Source: Polyodon spathula
Lineage: Eukaryota; Chordata; Actinopteri; Acipenseriformes; Polyodontidae
DNA length: 64,000 nucleotides
Direction: 5' to 3'
Assembly: GCF_017654505.1 (NCBI RefSeq)
Contig: NC_054553.1
Coordinates: 3,513,974 to 3,577,973, forward strand
Shown here: positions 35,966 through 49,000 of the stretch, one piece after another
How positions within the stretch are numbered: the first letter of the stretch is position 1
Layout: each line of letters begins with the position of its first letter
Made by a program: the position numbers and the translations under genes
Notes under the pieces: generated by a model
Database searches by the model: none
Told to the model about the DNA's origin: nothing
What the model saw: only the letters and a program-made list of their open reading frames with translations

Positions 35966-37512
35966 TGAGTGAAGGGTTGCCTTTGAAATCTTCCAGATGA
36001 TTTGATGATTTGGCAATGGCAGAACTTGTTCATGTCTGGGGAATATATTTTGCCCCTCTTCTCGACAGATCTGTTTCAGCCGCTCAGTACTTGCCTGTCA
36101 TCTTTTCACCAAGCTTTTCCCCTCGATCTAGCAGGTCAGAGCTGGAGATAGACTGGGACATAGAAGGGTTTTAAACCTTGATCAAAACATTAGTGCAAAA
36201 TCCACACTCACTGCATTCTGCAACCTGGGGATAAACTATTGATACAGGATGTGATGCGTCTATCTGGAGTCACACAGTAAATGAGATACACTTTACAACG
36301 TGTCTCTTCAATGGGTTTGTACAGACTGGTGTCCTGTGGTTATCCCTGCAGCTAGGACTGTGCAGCCTGGATCATGCACTGAGGGTTTGAGAGAGGGGCT
36401 CTGCTGGGCCCTTGACATGGAGTTCTCCTATCAGCCTGCCGTTCGCATAGAACAACAAATTGAATTAAATCTCTGTTTAATCTCACACCGATTAACATTC
36501 AATACATCCTCACAGATAAGCCTGCCATTCCTGTCTTCACACTGATTCAGTGCTGTTGGTGTGATTAGCATTTATTCACCATTAGGAGCCCTTTGATCAA
36601 ATTAAAAAGGAACACCCAGGTTAATGAAGCCACAGTTCTGTAGCATTAGGGGCCTCATTCACACCCTGCCACAGATACATCAGAATGAACATTTAAAGGG
36701 ACGTTTGGAATTACCTGACAACAGTATCTATGGAAAATCCTCCTTCAGTTTCTCTTGGTGTTTAAATGAAAAGCAATGCAATGCAATGAGGGACTCGGGA
36801 GTCTGCTTGGTTAATAGCTGATTGCTGAAAGTTACGGATGTTTAAGCAACAGCAATCGCTAATGGAAAGCAAGTTGCTAAAACCCATGCTAAATTGTTTA
36901 AGTAAATCCCATTTTCCCCGGGCTCGGCTCCAGTCCTGCACTGTGTATAACATGACTTCTATTTCTAGCATGACTCATACTTTAGGTATGCCATCTTTGG
37001 GTTTGACTTGAGAAATATGAGATCAAAACTAACTCTTGTTTTCTCACAGCTAACAGCAAAGTGAGTTAACATGCTTAAAGAACCTGATCAAATCCTTGGG
37101 AAAGCCTTTCGGCAAAAACTCTTTTCTTCAGAGACAGCCTTCAAGGCTTTCGGTTGAAAAGTTTGTCAAGGAATTTGACTGGTTTCTGTTAGTATAGCTA
37201 TCTTTTGACTGCGTGCATAATAATTATTGATTTCTAGAAACCACTTTTTTTTTTTTTTTAGATTGTTATTTTCAGCCAATACCCAGTTGTTAGAAATTCA
37301 TTAGACATTAGAACTGGTTTTGCTCTGAGAATGATGCTGGGAGTTCATTACCAGCACTGGTTTTTATGGTTATGATACTCCACTGCACTGACAGTACATT
37401 GCAACTCTCTTACACCCCGTTTTGTAGATTAAAACCCACCTCCTTGCACCCCAAACCCCATCACAAAGTGACACCCCAGCATTTCCTAAGCTTGCGCAGA
37501 GTGCCTAACATT

Positions 37513-37570
37513 GCTGTGCGTTACAAATACAGTGCTAGCTGTGCGTTACAGATACAGTGCTAGCTGTATG
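37513..37570. repeat. 26-bp repeat, about 2 copies
   Basis: CTGTGCGTTACAAATACAGT followed by GCTAG, then a second copy with one change and a partial third. Confidence 0.75.
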
Positions 37571-38147
37571 TTTCTGTTCTAGTGTCCCTCCCCTCAATTA
37601 TTCCCAGTATCAGATGTGGCCCCTGTGTGCTTGCCTGGAGGGTTCACCCCCTGCTGGTGGGAAAGAGAACAACCTCATCCAGTGTTCCTAAAGCTGTGCC
37701 TGTCAGGGTTCTAAAAGGATTTTTCAGGACTGCTGTCACTACAGCACTGAACATTGCGGAGTGAAAGTTTACTGACGTCTCTGATTCAGGTAAACCCTCT
37801 CAAATCAACAAAGTCTCTGGTCTGCGTGTGTGTGCTGGACCTGCCTCCCTTTGCTGAGAGGGCTGAGGTCTGGGCTGAGGCACGCAGACGGGGCAGGCGG
37901 GAGGGAAGAAGTGAAGTACACACACCCTGAGTAGGGGGCACATATTCTTAAAATCAATCAATTAGCCTGACCCAAAATCAAAAGTTACAGATATTTCAAG
38001 ACACAACCTCAGTAATCTTCCACCCCACCATCAAAACAGCCCCCTGATGGAGGAGTGCGGAGAGGGGCGTCCGTCCTTCAGAATCGGGGGCTATAAATCA
38101 GGCTGCTGCAGTTCCGCTGGGTTCCGTCACTGTTAAGCCCGGCTGAA

Positions 38148-38171
38148 GGGGGGGGGGGGGGGGGGGGGGGG
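38148..38171. repeat. poly-G tract, 24 bases
   Basis: Uninterrupted G run in the gpc4-gpc3 intergenic segment. Confidence 0.95.
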
Positions 38172-40362
38172 AGCGAGGATCAACGGCGTCCCATGGGGGC
38201 CAAGCCAAACTGCTGCCTGCTGCTCCCGCTCAATCGCAGGCTTTGACTGGCCGGCCCCGCAGCTGTCCTGGGACGGGGCATTCCAGCGTTCACAGACACC
38301 CCAACAAGCACACGTCTATTCCCTGCTCGCTGCTCGCCAGCTGCTCTGCCAGTTTGACGCAGTCTCTAATGCCCAGGGAGGGAGGGGATTGGTGACAGTC
38401 TGTCCAGTATCTGCACACTCTGAACCCAGCTATAAATATGCTGCTTTACAGATAGTGACACAATTGCAGATTCTGATCCCTGCTTCTCTAGACGGAGGGC
38501 TATCAATTCTATGAAGCCTGTGATTTGGATCTCTGTGCCTGCATTTGTACAGTGAGGCTTTTCCTTTCCACCCAGCACCCTTCTTACGCATAAAGTTAAT
38601 CTTTCATTATTTTCTTCCGTTATCTTCTTGGATTGACACGGTATCCCTACACCTCCACACATACTGCAGATGAGGCATGCTCTTCACTGGGGTGCTGGTA
38701 CATAGTATTTCACAGGTACACTGAGCAGGTCTAAGTAACTGAGCAGAGCACAGCTGTAGTCGTGTCGTTTCTGGATGATTGATGCCTGTTTGGCCCGTAG
38801 GGGGCAGCAGTGATTGAGGACAGGGGCAGGGCAGCCCTCGGGGGGGCAGATACTTTATCCCACAGTAGATTGGGAATCCAGCCGTGGGGCAGGACTGGAG
38901 CTGTCACTGGGAAGAGGGATGGGAGGAGTGGATGGGGTGGGAGGCTGGGAACCCTGCCTGCCGCTACAGTTTTTAAATGTGTTTTTTTTTTTTATAGAAT
39001 TGCTTAGTAAGATAAATTCAGCCCTTGTTGTGAGTGAAGCTGGACTGACATTAATGAATCATTTGCTTTTTTTTTGCACCCAGCCCGGGCTCAGGGGAGA
39101 GTATGCTGTTCCTCTATGAATCTTCCACTTCACAGAGGAATGCAAGAGAATCTCGTTAAAAAACCAAGCAAGACATATCTGAGATGCGTGAGCAGCATGA
39201 AGAGCTGTATGTGGGAATCAAACGAGACACGGGATTCTGGGATAGGGCAGGGTTGAAATATGGTTCATTGTTCTTTCCAGTAGTGGATTTAGGAAAAACA
39301 TAAGAAGCATATATCAGATTCAAATGAGAAGCCAGGATTTCCAAACATTCCCCCGACAAGCAAGAGACGCAGATGAGAAGCACATTTCCTCTCTGTGGGT
39401 TTGCTGTAGCGCACAGCTCCACACAGACATGCATACTTACAGAGATGAATGCACACAGTTCCACACAGCGAAACACATATACTGTACATGCAGGCATGCA
39501 GGGATAACAAGATTCACAGACACCACCCATCAGACACCCAGCCATCCAGCCACGGATGAACTCTCCTGCTCACTGCAAACCAAAGTGATGCACAGACTAA
39601 ACCCCGGCGCTCGCATGCAGTACAAGACTCAATCAGCAATAGCAAGTCCTGTTTTTAATTATCATTATTATTGTTTTAATGCAAATTGTATTTTGTCATT
39701 TGTATTATTTTTTTTTGTCATTTACTCAGTTCTTCAAAAACACATCGTTTTAAAAGGATGGTTCTGATTTTCAGTGAGAGACGGACAGAAGAGTAATGAC
39801 TCTGACCTAACCAGGGCTGCAGCTGCAGTGCTCCCCCTGCTGTAGTGCAGAGCTGGGCAGTGCTGCCGCTGGGTAGAGCACACTGCTGCGGGGATCTGGT
39901 ATGGGGGTCATCAGACATGAGACTGAGATTAATATGGGCCACATGGCTCCCCAGTATCCCTATGACCCCAGATCTGAATCCAAATCTAGAACTCCAAGTC
40001 GCAGTTGCAGTATTTTAGGGTAGAAGAAAACTGCAGTATATTAGCAGCAGTCCCCCATCCCCAGTCCAGGTATCGCTTAAAGCCCTGATGATTCAGGAGA
40101 GGGGGTTAGTGGAATAGCTGCTGTGATAACTCACTGCTACTGGTTTGAAGCTGTGATACCGCACCCTCCTGGCCTGCATGTGTAAGAGGGAGTGATATAT
40201 TCTCAGGAATCCACATCCAAAGAGAGGTGGTGTGAGCAAGGTATGCATATCAACACTGTACAATACATTAAAGAATTTCCCTGAAAGAAAGACATGGCAA
40301 AACTTGAGGGCTGGAAGGGCAGAGTCTTTGCTGTTTCCCCGGGACTTGCTACAAATATATAT

Positions 40363-40368
40363 TTTATT
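40363..40368 (-). terminator. candidate gpc3 polyadenylation signal
   Basis: First AATAAA seen on the minus strand downstream of the gpc3 stop, about 640 nt away. If used, the 3' UTR includes the decamer array at 40767-40963. Variant signals were not excluded. Confidence 0.3.
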
Positions 40369-40766
40369 TTTAGTTTTCTGGGGTATTTTTACAAGTTAGT
40401 TAGGCATCTGCATTTATAATGTCTATATACGAAGCTGGAATGCGCACTATGTTTGTGTGTGAGTTTTGTGTTCCAGAAAAGGGTTTTGGATTCCGTACCT
40501 GGCGTGATGTTGTAAGATCTATAACCACTCCTGCCACTCCTGCAGTGGAGTCTGGTTCTTTTACACAGGGGTTAAGATGCTCTGCTTGCGGTCCTGACAT
40601 GAACACCCCCTGCAGAGAGTGCTAACAGTAACACAGCTGGATCAAACCTAGAAGGAGTAAAAAGGAATCCTGCCACCAGCCCTGCAACATTCAAGTTTTG
40701 CCAGAAGTAACGCTGAGCACAATAACAACACAAAGTCGCTGACAGCACACTTATTTACAAGCTGGG

Positions 40767-40963
40767 TGGTACTGGGAGGTACTGGATGGTACTGGGAGGT
40801 ACTGGGATATACTGGGAGTTTCTGGGAGGTACTGGGTGTTACTGGGAGGTTCTGGGATATACTGGGTGGTACTGGATGGTACTGGGTGGTACTGGATGGT
40901 ACTGGGAGGTTCTGGGATATACTGGGTGGTACTGGGTGGTTCTGGGAGGTACTGGGTGGTGTG
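40767..40963. repeat. decamer array in probable gpc3 3' UTR
   Basis: About 20 units of TACTGGGTGG with G/A and A/T variants, all in 10-bp register. It begins about 50 nt past the gpc3 stop codon, so the transcript should carry CCACCCAGTA repeats. Confidence 0.92.
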
Positions 40964-41011
40964 GCCCCACGATGGGCCCGAGTGTTCAAGAGTCCGAGCT
41001 CGCAGGGTCGG

Positions 41012-41184
41012 TCAGTGGGTTCCGAGGAGAGTCAGTGAGACAGCGAGGACAGCGAGGTGGGAGGAGACAGGCCTGGCACTGCACCCTGGCAGAGGTCGCG
41101 ACCCCCGACCTTCTTTACCCTGGTGGGGGGGCAGGAGCTGCTTGTGGAAAATGATGTCATCCATTTCCAGGTTGTCTGCAAACT
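41012..41184 (-). CDS. gpc3: gpc3 last coding exon: C-terminal tail and GPI signal
   Basis: 57 codons plus TGA at 41012-41014. The acceptor is CTCTTTATAG|AGTTTG after a strong pyrimidine tract, and the split codon is Glu. It encodes EFADNLEMDDIIFHKQLLPP, a basic/Ser-Pro stretch, and a hydrophobic end SHLAVLAVSLTLLGTH that fits a GPI signal. The match to GPC3 is clear at the start and by length (57 codons); the rest is divergent, as is usual for this tail. Confidence 0.88.
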
Positions 41185-43043
41185 CTATAAAGAGAGGGGC
41201 GGGAGGGGAGGCACAATTAGTGGCAAGCTGCCCAAAATATGGAAGAATTAGACATACATTTTCCATGAAACAAAGAGCCCAATTCATTTTACTGCAGTTC
41301 GTTTTTTAAATGTATGTATTACAGTTTTTCTTTTCTTAACAATGATAATTGATACATACAGACAATTAACAGTGTGGGCAACATATTATCCAGTCAAACA
41401 GCCAAGTTCTATAAAACAAGAAAACAAGACATCAAAGTGGAAAATACAAGATGACAGACAATCGGCAGGTTATTGCAGAATGACCTTCTGAAGTCTGTTG
41501 GGGTGGATAAAATAAAGTTTGATATTCATTAGGAGTGGTTGTCTTATTAATCCTGGTTTGATTAATAACAGTCGATGACAGCTCCATGCAAACAAAACAT
41601 TTCATGAATCTGAACAGACTCTCCTTAGATCACTGCTGAGACAAAGCTTTTGTGATAGAGCCCCGCATCTCAGGTTACTTCGGACGCTCGAACACAGCGG
41701 GAAAAGAAAGAAATGATTTAGAAGCACGGGCTGAAATAGGGAGGAATGAAGTGTTGATAAAGAATGACAAAAGAAGGCTGTTTTGATCGCTTTTGTTTTT
41801 TTGCACTGGAGGACAAAGGGCTAGAGAGAGAGAGAGTGAGAAACAGCAGAGCAATCTGGCAAATATTGACTAAACTCTGGCTCCAGCACAAAGACTGCAC
41901 CATTTCTCCTGAATAATAAAAACCAAAAAACTGTAACTTCTACCAAAGTTGTTCCTCGTTAGCCCTTGAAGTGCCTATGTCCTCATTTATTGGAGCATTT
42001 GTAACTGGCACATTTAAATGTTCTCTTTAACTGTACTGCTGTGATAACTTACTCTAATTTTGTTAACTGCAAAAGTTAGGTCATGTAACTGTTCATTCAG
42101 CAAATATATCCCTTCAGATGCTTTTGTGATGGTTCAATATAAAATAAGAAACTGAAGCTAAACATCACACCACCCTGCAGTGATGCTAACCCTCCCTTTT
42201 CTATGAGTTGCAATTCCTAGCCAGTGTGAAATTTCACTGTTCTGATTACAGGAGCGTCTAACTTGATGGTCTTCAAAACTGGACGCAGCAGTTTGTAACC
42301 AAAACTAAGGAATAACACTTTTGTTTTTGAAATTTAGAATGTATCTAATTACATAAGTACAGTCTGTGTTATAATTTTTTCAAATTTAATTTGGTAATTT
42401 AATGGGTTAATTTTTTCCTTTTTTTTCTAAATGTTTTATTTGACACTAGAGTTCTATTTGAGTCTTGCCGCAGCATCCCATCACTCTGTCTCTGTGCTTT
42501 ACCATGCTCCCCCTGTTCTTCATTACACTTTGCTATGCTTTTACTGTGATAAACTCTGAGAAGGGAATCTCAGTCATCCTGACCTTTCCTAGCCCAGTGT
42601 GCCCTGCAGATCACTTCTGAGTTTCTCTGGCCTCCACACGCCCTGCAGCACTGTCCCTGCCTCTAACCTAATGAGGTCTTAAGCCACTAAAACGCTCATT
42701 ACTGCACGCCGAGCCTCTCCATCTCTCCCTCTTCCCCGCGGCCCCGGGGGCTGGCGGCACGTCTCCCTGCTGTTCTCTTCCAGCGTGTCCCTCGGACTCC
42801 TCTCATTATTTCTATTTAATGGTCCTTCTTAACAGATGAAGGGTAAGCTTTTGAGGAGCTTTTTCGGAAAGCATTAAAAAGCCAGGTTTAGGGGGCTCCC
42901 AAGTGGCACATCCAGTAAAGGTGCTCTGCGTGACTGTAGGGTGCGCCCAATCGCCTGGACATCACCGGTTCGAGTGTGGGCTATTCCACAGCCGACTGTG
43001 GACGGGAGTTCCCAGGAGGCGGCGCTCAATTGGCTGATCGTCG

Positions 43044-43083
<40 letters not shown>

Positions 43084-46000
43084 CTAGGTCGGCCAGGGTG
43101 TCCTGGCTCACCGTGCAACAGCGACCCCTGTAGTCTGGCCAGGTGCCTGCTGGCTTGCCTGTTAGCTGCCCGGGAGCTGCGTTGTCCTTCGACACTAGCT
43201 CCTTGGCGGCTGCATGGTGAATCCACAGCGTGTAAAGAAGCGGTCGGCTGACAGCACACTCTTCGGAGGACAGCATGTGTTCGTCTTCGCCGCTCCCGAG
43301 TCAGCACAGGGGTGGTAGCGGTGAGCTGAGCATAAATAAATAATAATTGGCCATTTCAAACTGGGAGAAAATAAAAAAATAATTGGCAACGACTAAATTA
43401 AAAAAAAAAAAAAAAAGCCAGGTTTAAACAGAGCGGTCTGGATGAGTTGGGGATGGAGGTCCCACTGAACTGACGGGCCTGGATCCTCCACGCTGGCGTT
43501 TTATTCCACCCCAGGGGCCTGTGGTTGTCTAAAAAGGAGGTGGGGGAGTTTCATCATGATGGACCCGTCCTGCTAAACACACAAACAGAGATACCTTCAC
43601 AGTGCAGCTGACTCCTAGATGCAGGGCAGTATGCCTCACATACATCTTGGTGCAGAAAGACGTGCACGTTTAAAACTATCCTGCATACTTTCACTTACGG
43701 TGAGGGTGAGGGTGAGGGTTAGGCTGATTTCAATCTTAAGCTCAGTATTTGAATTATCTCAGCTGGCCTGTCATTCTGCACCTATACCCATTTTCACATC
43801 CTTGAATTAACCTTCCGAATTGTTTGTAAATTTTTTACTGAAACAAACAAATGGTACAAGCTGCGCTTTTGGGGCACAGCCTGTAATAAATCCAGACCTG
43901 CATACTCAACAGGCTTCTCTGAATTCCAGTGAGCTCCAGCCACAGCGTCTGCTTTAAGATCAGTAGCTGTATTTTTGTACTTTTTCCCTGTGGTTATACT
44001 GTGGATTTACTACAGCATGCTTCTAATATGCTGTACCATACCTCTCTGTGCTTTACAATGCTTATCTATGCTTTCAATTTGCTTTATTACACTTGACTAT
44101 GCTCTTACTATGGGAAACATATATAAGGATACAATAGGAAGTGTACAATTTGTCCAGTAAGGAGTTATGAAAAATGACATTACTAATATAAGCCATATTA
44201 ATAATGCCGAGCAATATTAAAGTTTGTGAAATATGCAAGATTAAAGAACACTCTCCTGCTGGGCCCATTGGTTAAACATCTCTCCTCTTTCATTGAGTTT
44301 AACTCATTTAAATTCTTCTTCCCTGGGGCTCATTTTTCTCAACTATAACAGAAACATAAGTAAACAGCAAATACCATTCCTATTAATAATTGAAAAGAAG
44401 GGGCAACATCTCCTCGCAGTCCGGCTGGCTTCATTTCCTTTGTTTACTGTCTGATGCTCGATCTTCTCATTATTAACATTCTTTTTCAATTGTTTTCATG
44501 CAGTTCTTTCGTGTTCCATTTTTCATCAAGCATGATTACAGCTCAGCTCTGTGTAAACAGTAAAGATTCATGTTCAGGACCAGGCTGGAAGACTGGCTTC
44601 TGTTCTCAAAGCTCACAGCAGTGAGGGTCCCACCCTGAGCGAATCGCTGTAAACGAGGTCTGTGTAACGGGCAGTGTTGTGTGATACTCTGCAGGCGAGC
44701 CCGGCTCTCTTGCATGGTGGTTAAAAAGCTTGCTTGAAGTGTGGGAGGTCGCCGATTCACGCCCAGCCTCACGGAAAATAAAATGTTGCTGTTCCAATTC
44801 TTCCAGTAATTAACTGAGGGGGTTAAACCGTCGCACTGCACTGTACGCGTGGGAAAGAGTTATTAAACAAATGCATTATCGTTCCTGTTTAGATTTACTT
44901 TGTATCATTTTCTGTTAGTGTCGTCACTGTTGCTATGTGAAGAAACCATGTGGCCTCGACAGAGCTCTCAGAATCATGTCTAGCACTCCTGCACTTCTGG
45001 CGAGTCACAGAGCATGCAGTAGCCCTTTATCTGTATGATTCTGAGAGCTCCACTGAAGCAGAAGATGATACCACGTGAATCTACTAAACAGAAAAGAATG
45101 CATTTGATAAGATAACTCTGATATTTCACATGCATACCTTTTAAGGCCCCTGCTTATCTGGCTAGTCCTGTATTATTCTCAGTTTGTTTCCTTTTACAAA
45201 AAACCTGAAGAAAAAAGTAAGAGAACTCCAGCACCGGGGTGAGTGCTTCATGCATGTGTCCCTCTGTTCATCACTATTTAAAAAAAAACATAGTAAAACA
45301 ATCAGACAACCATTGAGGAGAGCTTCTCTTAGAAACATTTGTCTAGTTTCATTACTGAGATTATTATATTTACCGGTTACTAGCGAAAGAAAGGCTAAGT
45401 TTCCTGTGCATTTGAATAATTAATAAGGCCTGGTCCCGGGCGCTGCTTGCTTGTCCTGCTGCAGCGCAGGGCAGGGTTCAGTCTGTTGAGTTAAGCAGAG
45501 CTCCTGGAGCTCAGGTTACACATACGAATCCCACAAGCAGCCTCGGGTTATGCAGCTAGCGGCTTTTGTTTTAAGGTTATAAGTAACAGCGCTGTTAGGA
45601 GATTAACCAGTGTGAGGTCCCCCTTCTGAAACGTGTGTGTGTTATATGGGTAAACAGAAAACAGTGACACTGAATGTGCCCCCTTGTAATTAGGAAGCTA
45701 ATAGGAGAGTGATTCCAAACTGTTTATTTCTATCTGGGTGTCTGCTTGTTACCCAGTTCTCATGGCTGCCGTACTAACCAGCAGGGGAACTTTAAAAAAA
45801 AAAACAAAAAACAACTTAATTTATTTCTTCATTTAAAATTCTGTTTGTCTGTTTAAATTCTGTAACACAAAACATTTCTCTTTGCCCAAAGCACCCCAAA
45901 TGCATGTTTCCAAGTTTTTTGGAGTTGAGCAAGCCCTTTGATAGGTAGAGCAGGCGATTTCATATGAAATACCAATACAGACACTCACACACAACAACTC

Positions 46001-49000
46001 TAATCTTCAAACTGTAAATAAAAGTGAAGCCTAGGTAAGCATGCAGGGGTATGGTAAAGCATGCTGAAGCCTAGATAAGCATGCAGAGGTATGGTAAAGC
46101 ATGGTAAAGCATGCTGAAGTCTAGGTAAGCATGCAGGGGTATGGTAAATCATGCTGAAGACTAGATAAGCATGCAGATGTATGGTAAAGCATGGTAAAGC
46201 ATGCTGAAGTCTAGGTAAGCATGCAGGGGTATGGTAAATCATGCTGAAGACTAGATAAGCATGCAGATGTATGGTAAAGCATGGTAAAGCATGCTGAAGT
46301 CTAGGTAAGCATGCAGGGGTATGGTAAAGCATGCTGAAGCCTAGATAAGCATGCAGAGGTATGGTAAAGCATGGTAAAGCATGCTGAAGCCTAGATAAGC
46401 ATGCAGAGTTATGGTAAAGCATGGTAAAGCATGCTGAAGCCTAGATAAGCATGCAGAGGTATAGTAAAGCATGGTAAAGCATGCTGAAGTCTAGGTAAGC
46501 ATGCAGGGGTATGGTACAGCATGGTTGATACACAATGTGTGCCTTGTCCCTGAGCTTGTCATTCTCATTCCTGAACCCTTGCTTTCACAATCAGCCTGCT
46601 CTTGTGCCGGTACATGAACAGAGCCCTTGTCAGAGGTGGTACTGCTCTTTGATTCTCCTTGACTCCCTCCTCCTTCTCCTCATTTCCAGATGGAAGCGAT
46701 CCCTGGGGTTACCAAGCTGCCAAGCTCAGAGCGCCGTTTGTCTCTCTGCCTCACATCGCGTCTCTGTCTGTCTGTCTCTCCACTGCTGGAGAGGGGCTGC
46801 TCAGGTCAGCCAGCACCCAGAAGTGCAAATCCATAATGAAGTTTACCACGTCAAACCACGGCAACAGCATTGAGAAATGCAGAAAAGCCTTGTGAAACGT
46901 AAAACTACAAGCACCACACATCTCAACCAGGCAAACACCTCAGCCGAGGCCTTCAGCAGTAAAGGCAATTGGCAGCTTAAAAATATTTAGGAATTTATGA
47001 GAGTTTACAATTTTTTTTTTTAATCAAGCCCAGAAAAGTATGAGAAAGTGTGGGAAAGCATAGTACAAGCATGGTGATTGGCGTTCCAGTGTAACCCAGT
47101 TCACTATTATAAAGGGACGGCAGGATATCTTTTTTGATCTGATTACTAGGCGACAGTGGTAGAGACTGGCTGCAAAAATACAAAGCCGCATTCCTCAAAG
47201 GGCACGCGTCCATGCATGCAACTGTGCTGCATACACTCTGCAAACACAGACCATCTCAATTTAAAAGCGCCACAGTACGAGAAACAAGAGTTGCTCAAAT
47301 ATTGACTGACTGAATCACGCAGAAGCACAGGGGCTGTTTAAACCGGCGCTTATCAGTGAGTTTAGCGTTTTCACAAAGTGGAAGGTCGTTCCAGCTAGTC
47401 TGGCTTTATTAGAAAAGGCTGTGTGACCACTGCTGCCCTCTGGACCCCGCCCCGCTTCACTTGATTAAGTGTGGGAAGAAACAGCAACGGGATAGCTGCT
47501 CTGCAGCAGAGTCCCATAGGGGGCTAAGAGAGCAGCAGCTTTGTGTGGGTTAGGTTTCCCCTCAACTCCCCCGTCCTGGATCACTGCTGACAGTATTCCT
47601 GGGAAAAACATGCTATTGCTCTCGTTAGACAGGACCCAGTAAACAAATCAACATGAAAGCTTTTTTTTTTCTCCTCATTACGACACTCTTCCAGACTGAA
47701 CTGCAGGCCCAGCAGGATTCAATTATTCTTATTTTTTTAGCTGGATGGAAATAAAAGGTCATGCAGTTAACACATCACTCCGAACCCCTTCCTGGCACCG
47801 AAACACATCAGGGTAAAGACAAGCAGTAAGCTGTGATGTGTCAGAGGAATACAGAGGAATAATGCTCCACATTGACTCGGTTAAACTGGGAGGGAGCGTC
47901 AGGTATCAAAAGACATTGTCACGGTACAGCCTGAGCCATCACGAACATTCGTTCTCAAAAGCACTGAGCAAGCAAGGCTATTCCCATTATGAGAGTTTAC
48001 CACAGGATTTCTGCATGATATTCTTTGCACTTTTCCCATGGTTGCACTGTGCATTTAGCAACTTTTCCCCTGGTTTGCCAACTTTCTTAACATGCTTTCC
48101 CCATGCTTTCCCTTGCTTTCATTGTGCTTCACAACGCTTTGCTATGCTTTTACTATGGGAAACTGAAGCAGAGACTCATTTCCTTGTACCCGAGTGGGGG
48201 TGTAGGGGTGAGGGGCAGCCCAGCACTCACAGAAGGTAACTGCCCTATTTTAAAACCAACTATATGAATGCAGTGCCAGCAGGGAGTTTGGAATTTTGTT
48301 TTTGAAGCTACAGAATGCAAGCCTCACTGCACGACATCAAGTGCCATTGCAACATGCACGCTTTTGAAGTGCTGATAACGCTCTGCTAAGATTCATTGAA
48401 ACATTACGGCCTGTTTAAAACGTGTTTGAAAGGGCGGTAATTACCCCTTAAAACACTCCAAATGCAATCTGAGGGCAATTAGAAGCCTTGCCTGTTGCGC
48501 CCGTTGTGTGCGATCTACCAGCTAACAGACCCTGAACATCACAGAGCGTGCTCTTCCCCTGTCTGCGGCGCTCCGGCTGTATTATTTTCATTAGCTTGTT
48601 AGAAAAGCAATAGTTTTTTATTTTTGTGAAACCCTCGACTCTGTTTTGATCTGTGTACTAACCTGGGACCCGAGGCTACACTCCTCCCTCCCTGGCTGCG
48701 CTCTAATAATACCCAGTTATAATTAGTGAACGGCACCTGTGGGTTTTCAAAGAGCTGCGCGGCCCCTGCGGCCCCTGATCCCCACCTCTCCACCTGGGCT
48801 GGGGGGAGCAGGGTTCAAACGAGCGGATACAGGTGCTCTCTGGAGGTTAAGAGGGGACGGCTAACACTGCACCGCTTTGATCCCCCGTGATTTACAACCC
48901 TGACTCAAGCCACTGAAGACTGGAGCTGTTTAACGGGGAGAGAGGACCAGGTTTTAATGCACATGTTGCAGTCAGAGAGAGAGAGAGAGTGACTGACTTG

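Larger units (their letters stand above)
32843..41011. other. gpc4-gpc3 intergenic segment (8.2 kb)
   Basis: Should contain the gpc4 promoter and 5' UTR on the left and the gpc3 3' UTR on the right. No TATA box or CpG island is obvious. Repeats inside are listed separately. The stretches 35.96-38.1 and 38.2-40.3 kb look unique and non-coding. Confidence 0.7.

Noticed and set aside
46000..46422. 140-codon frame with a 30-residue repeat
   Set aside because: Translation of the decamer higher-order array; 90 bp happens to be a multiple of three.
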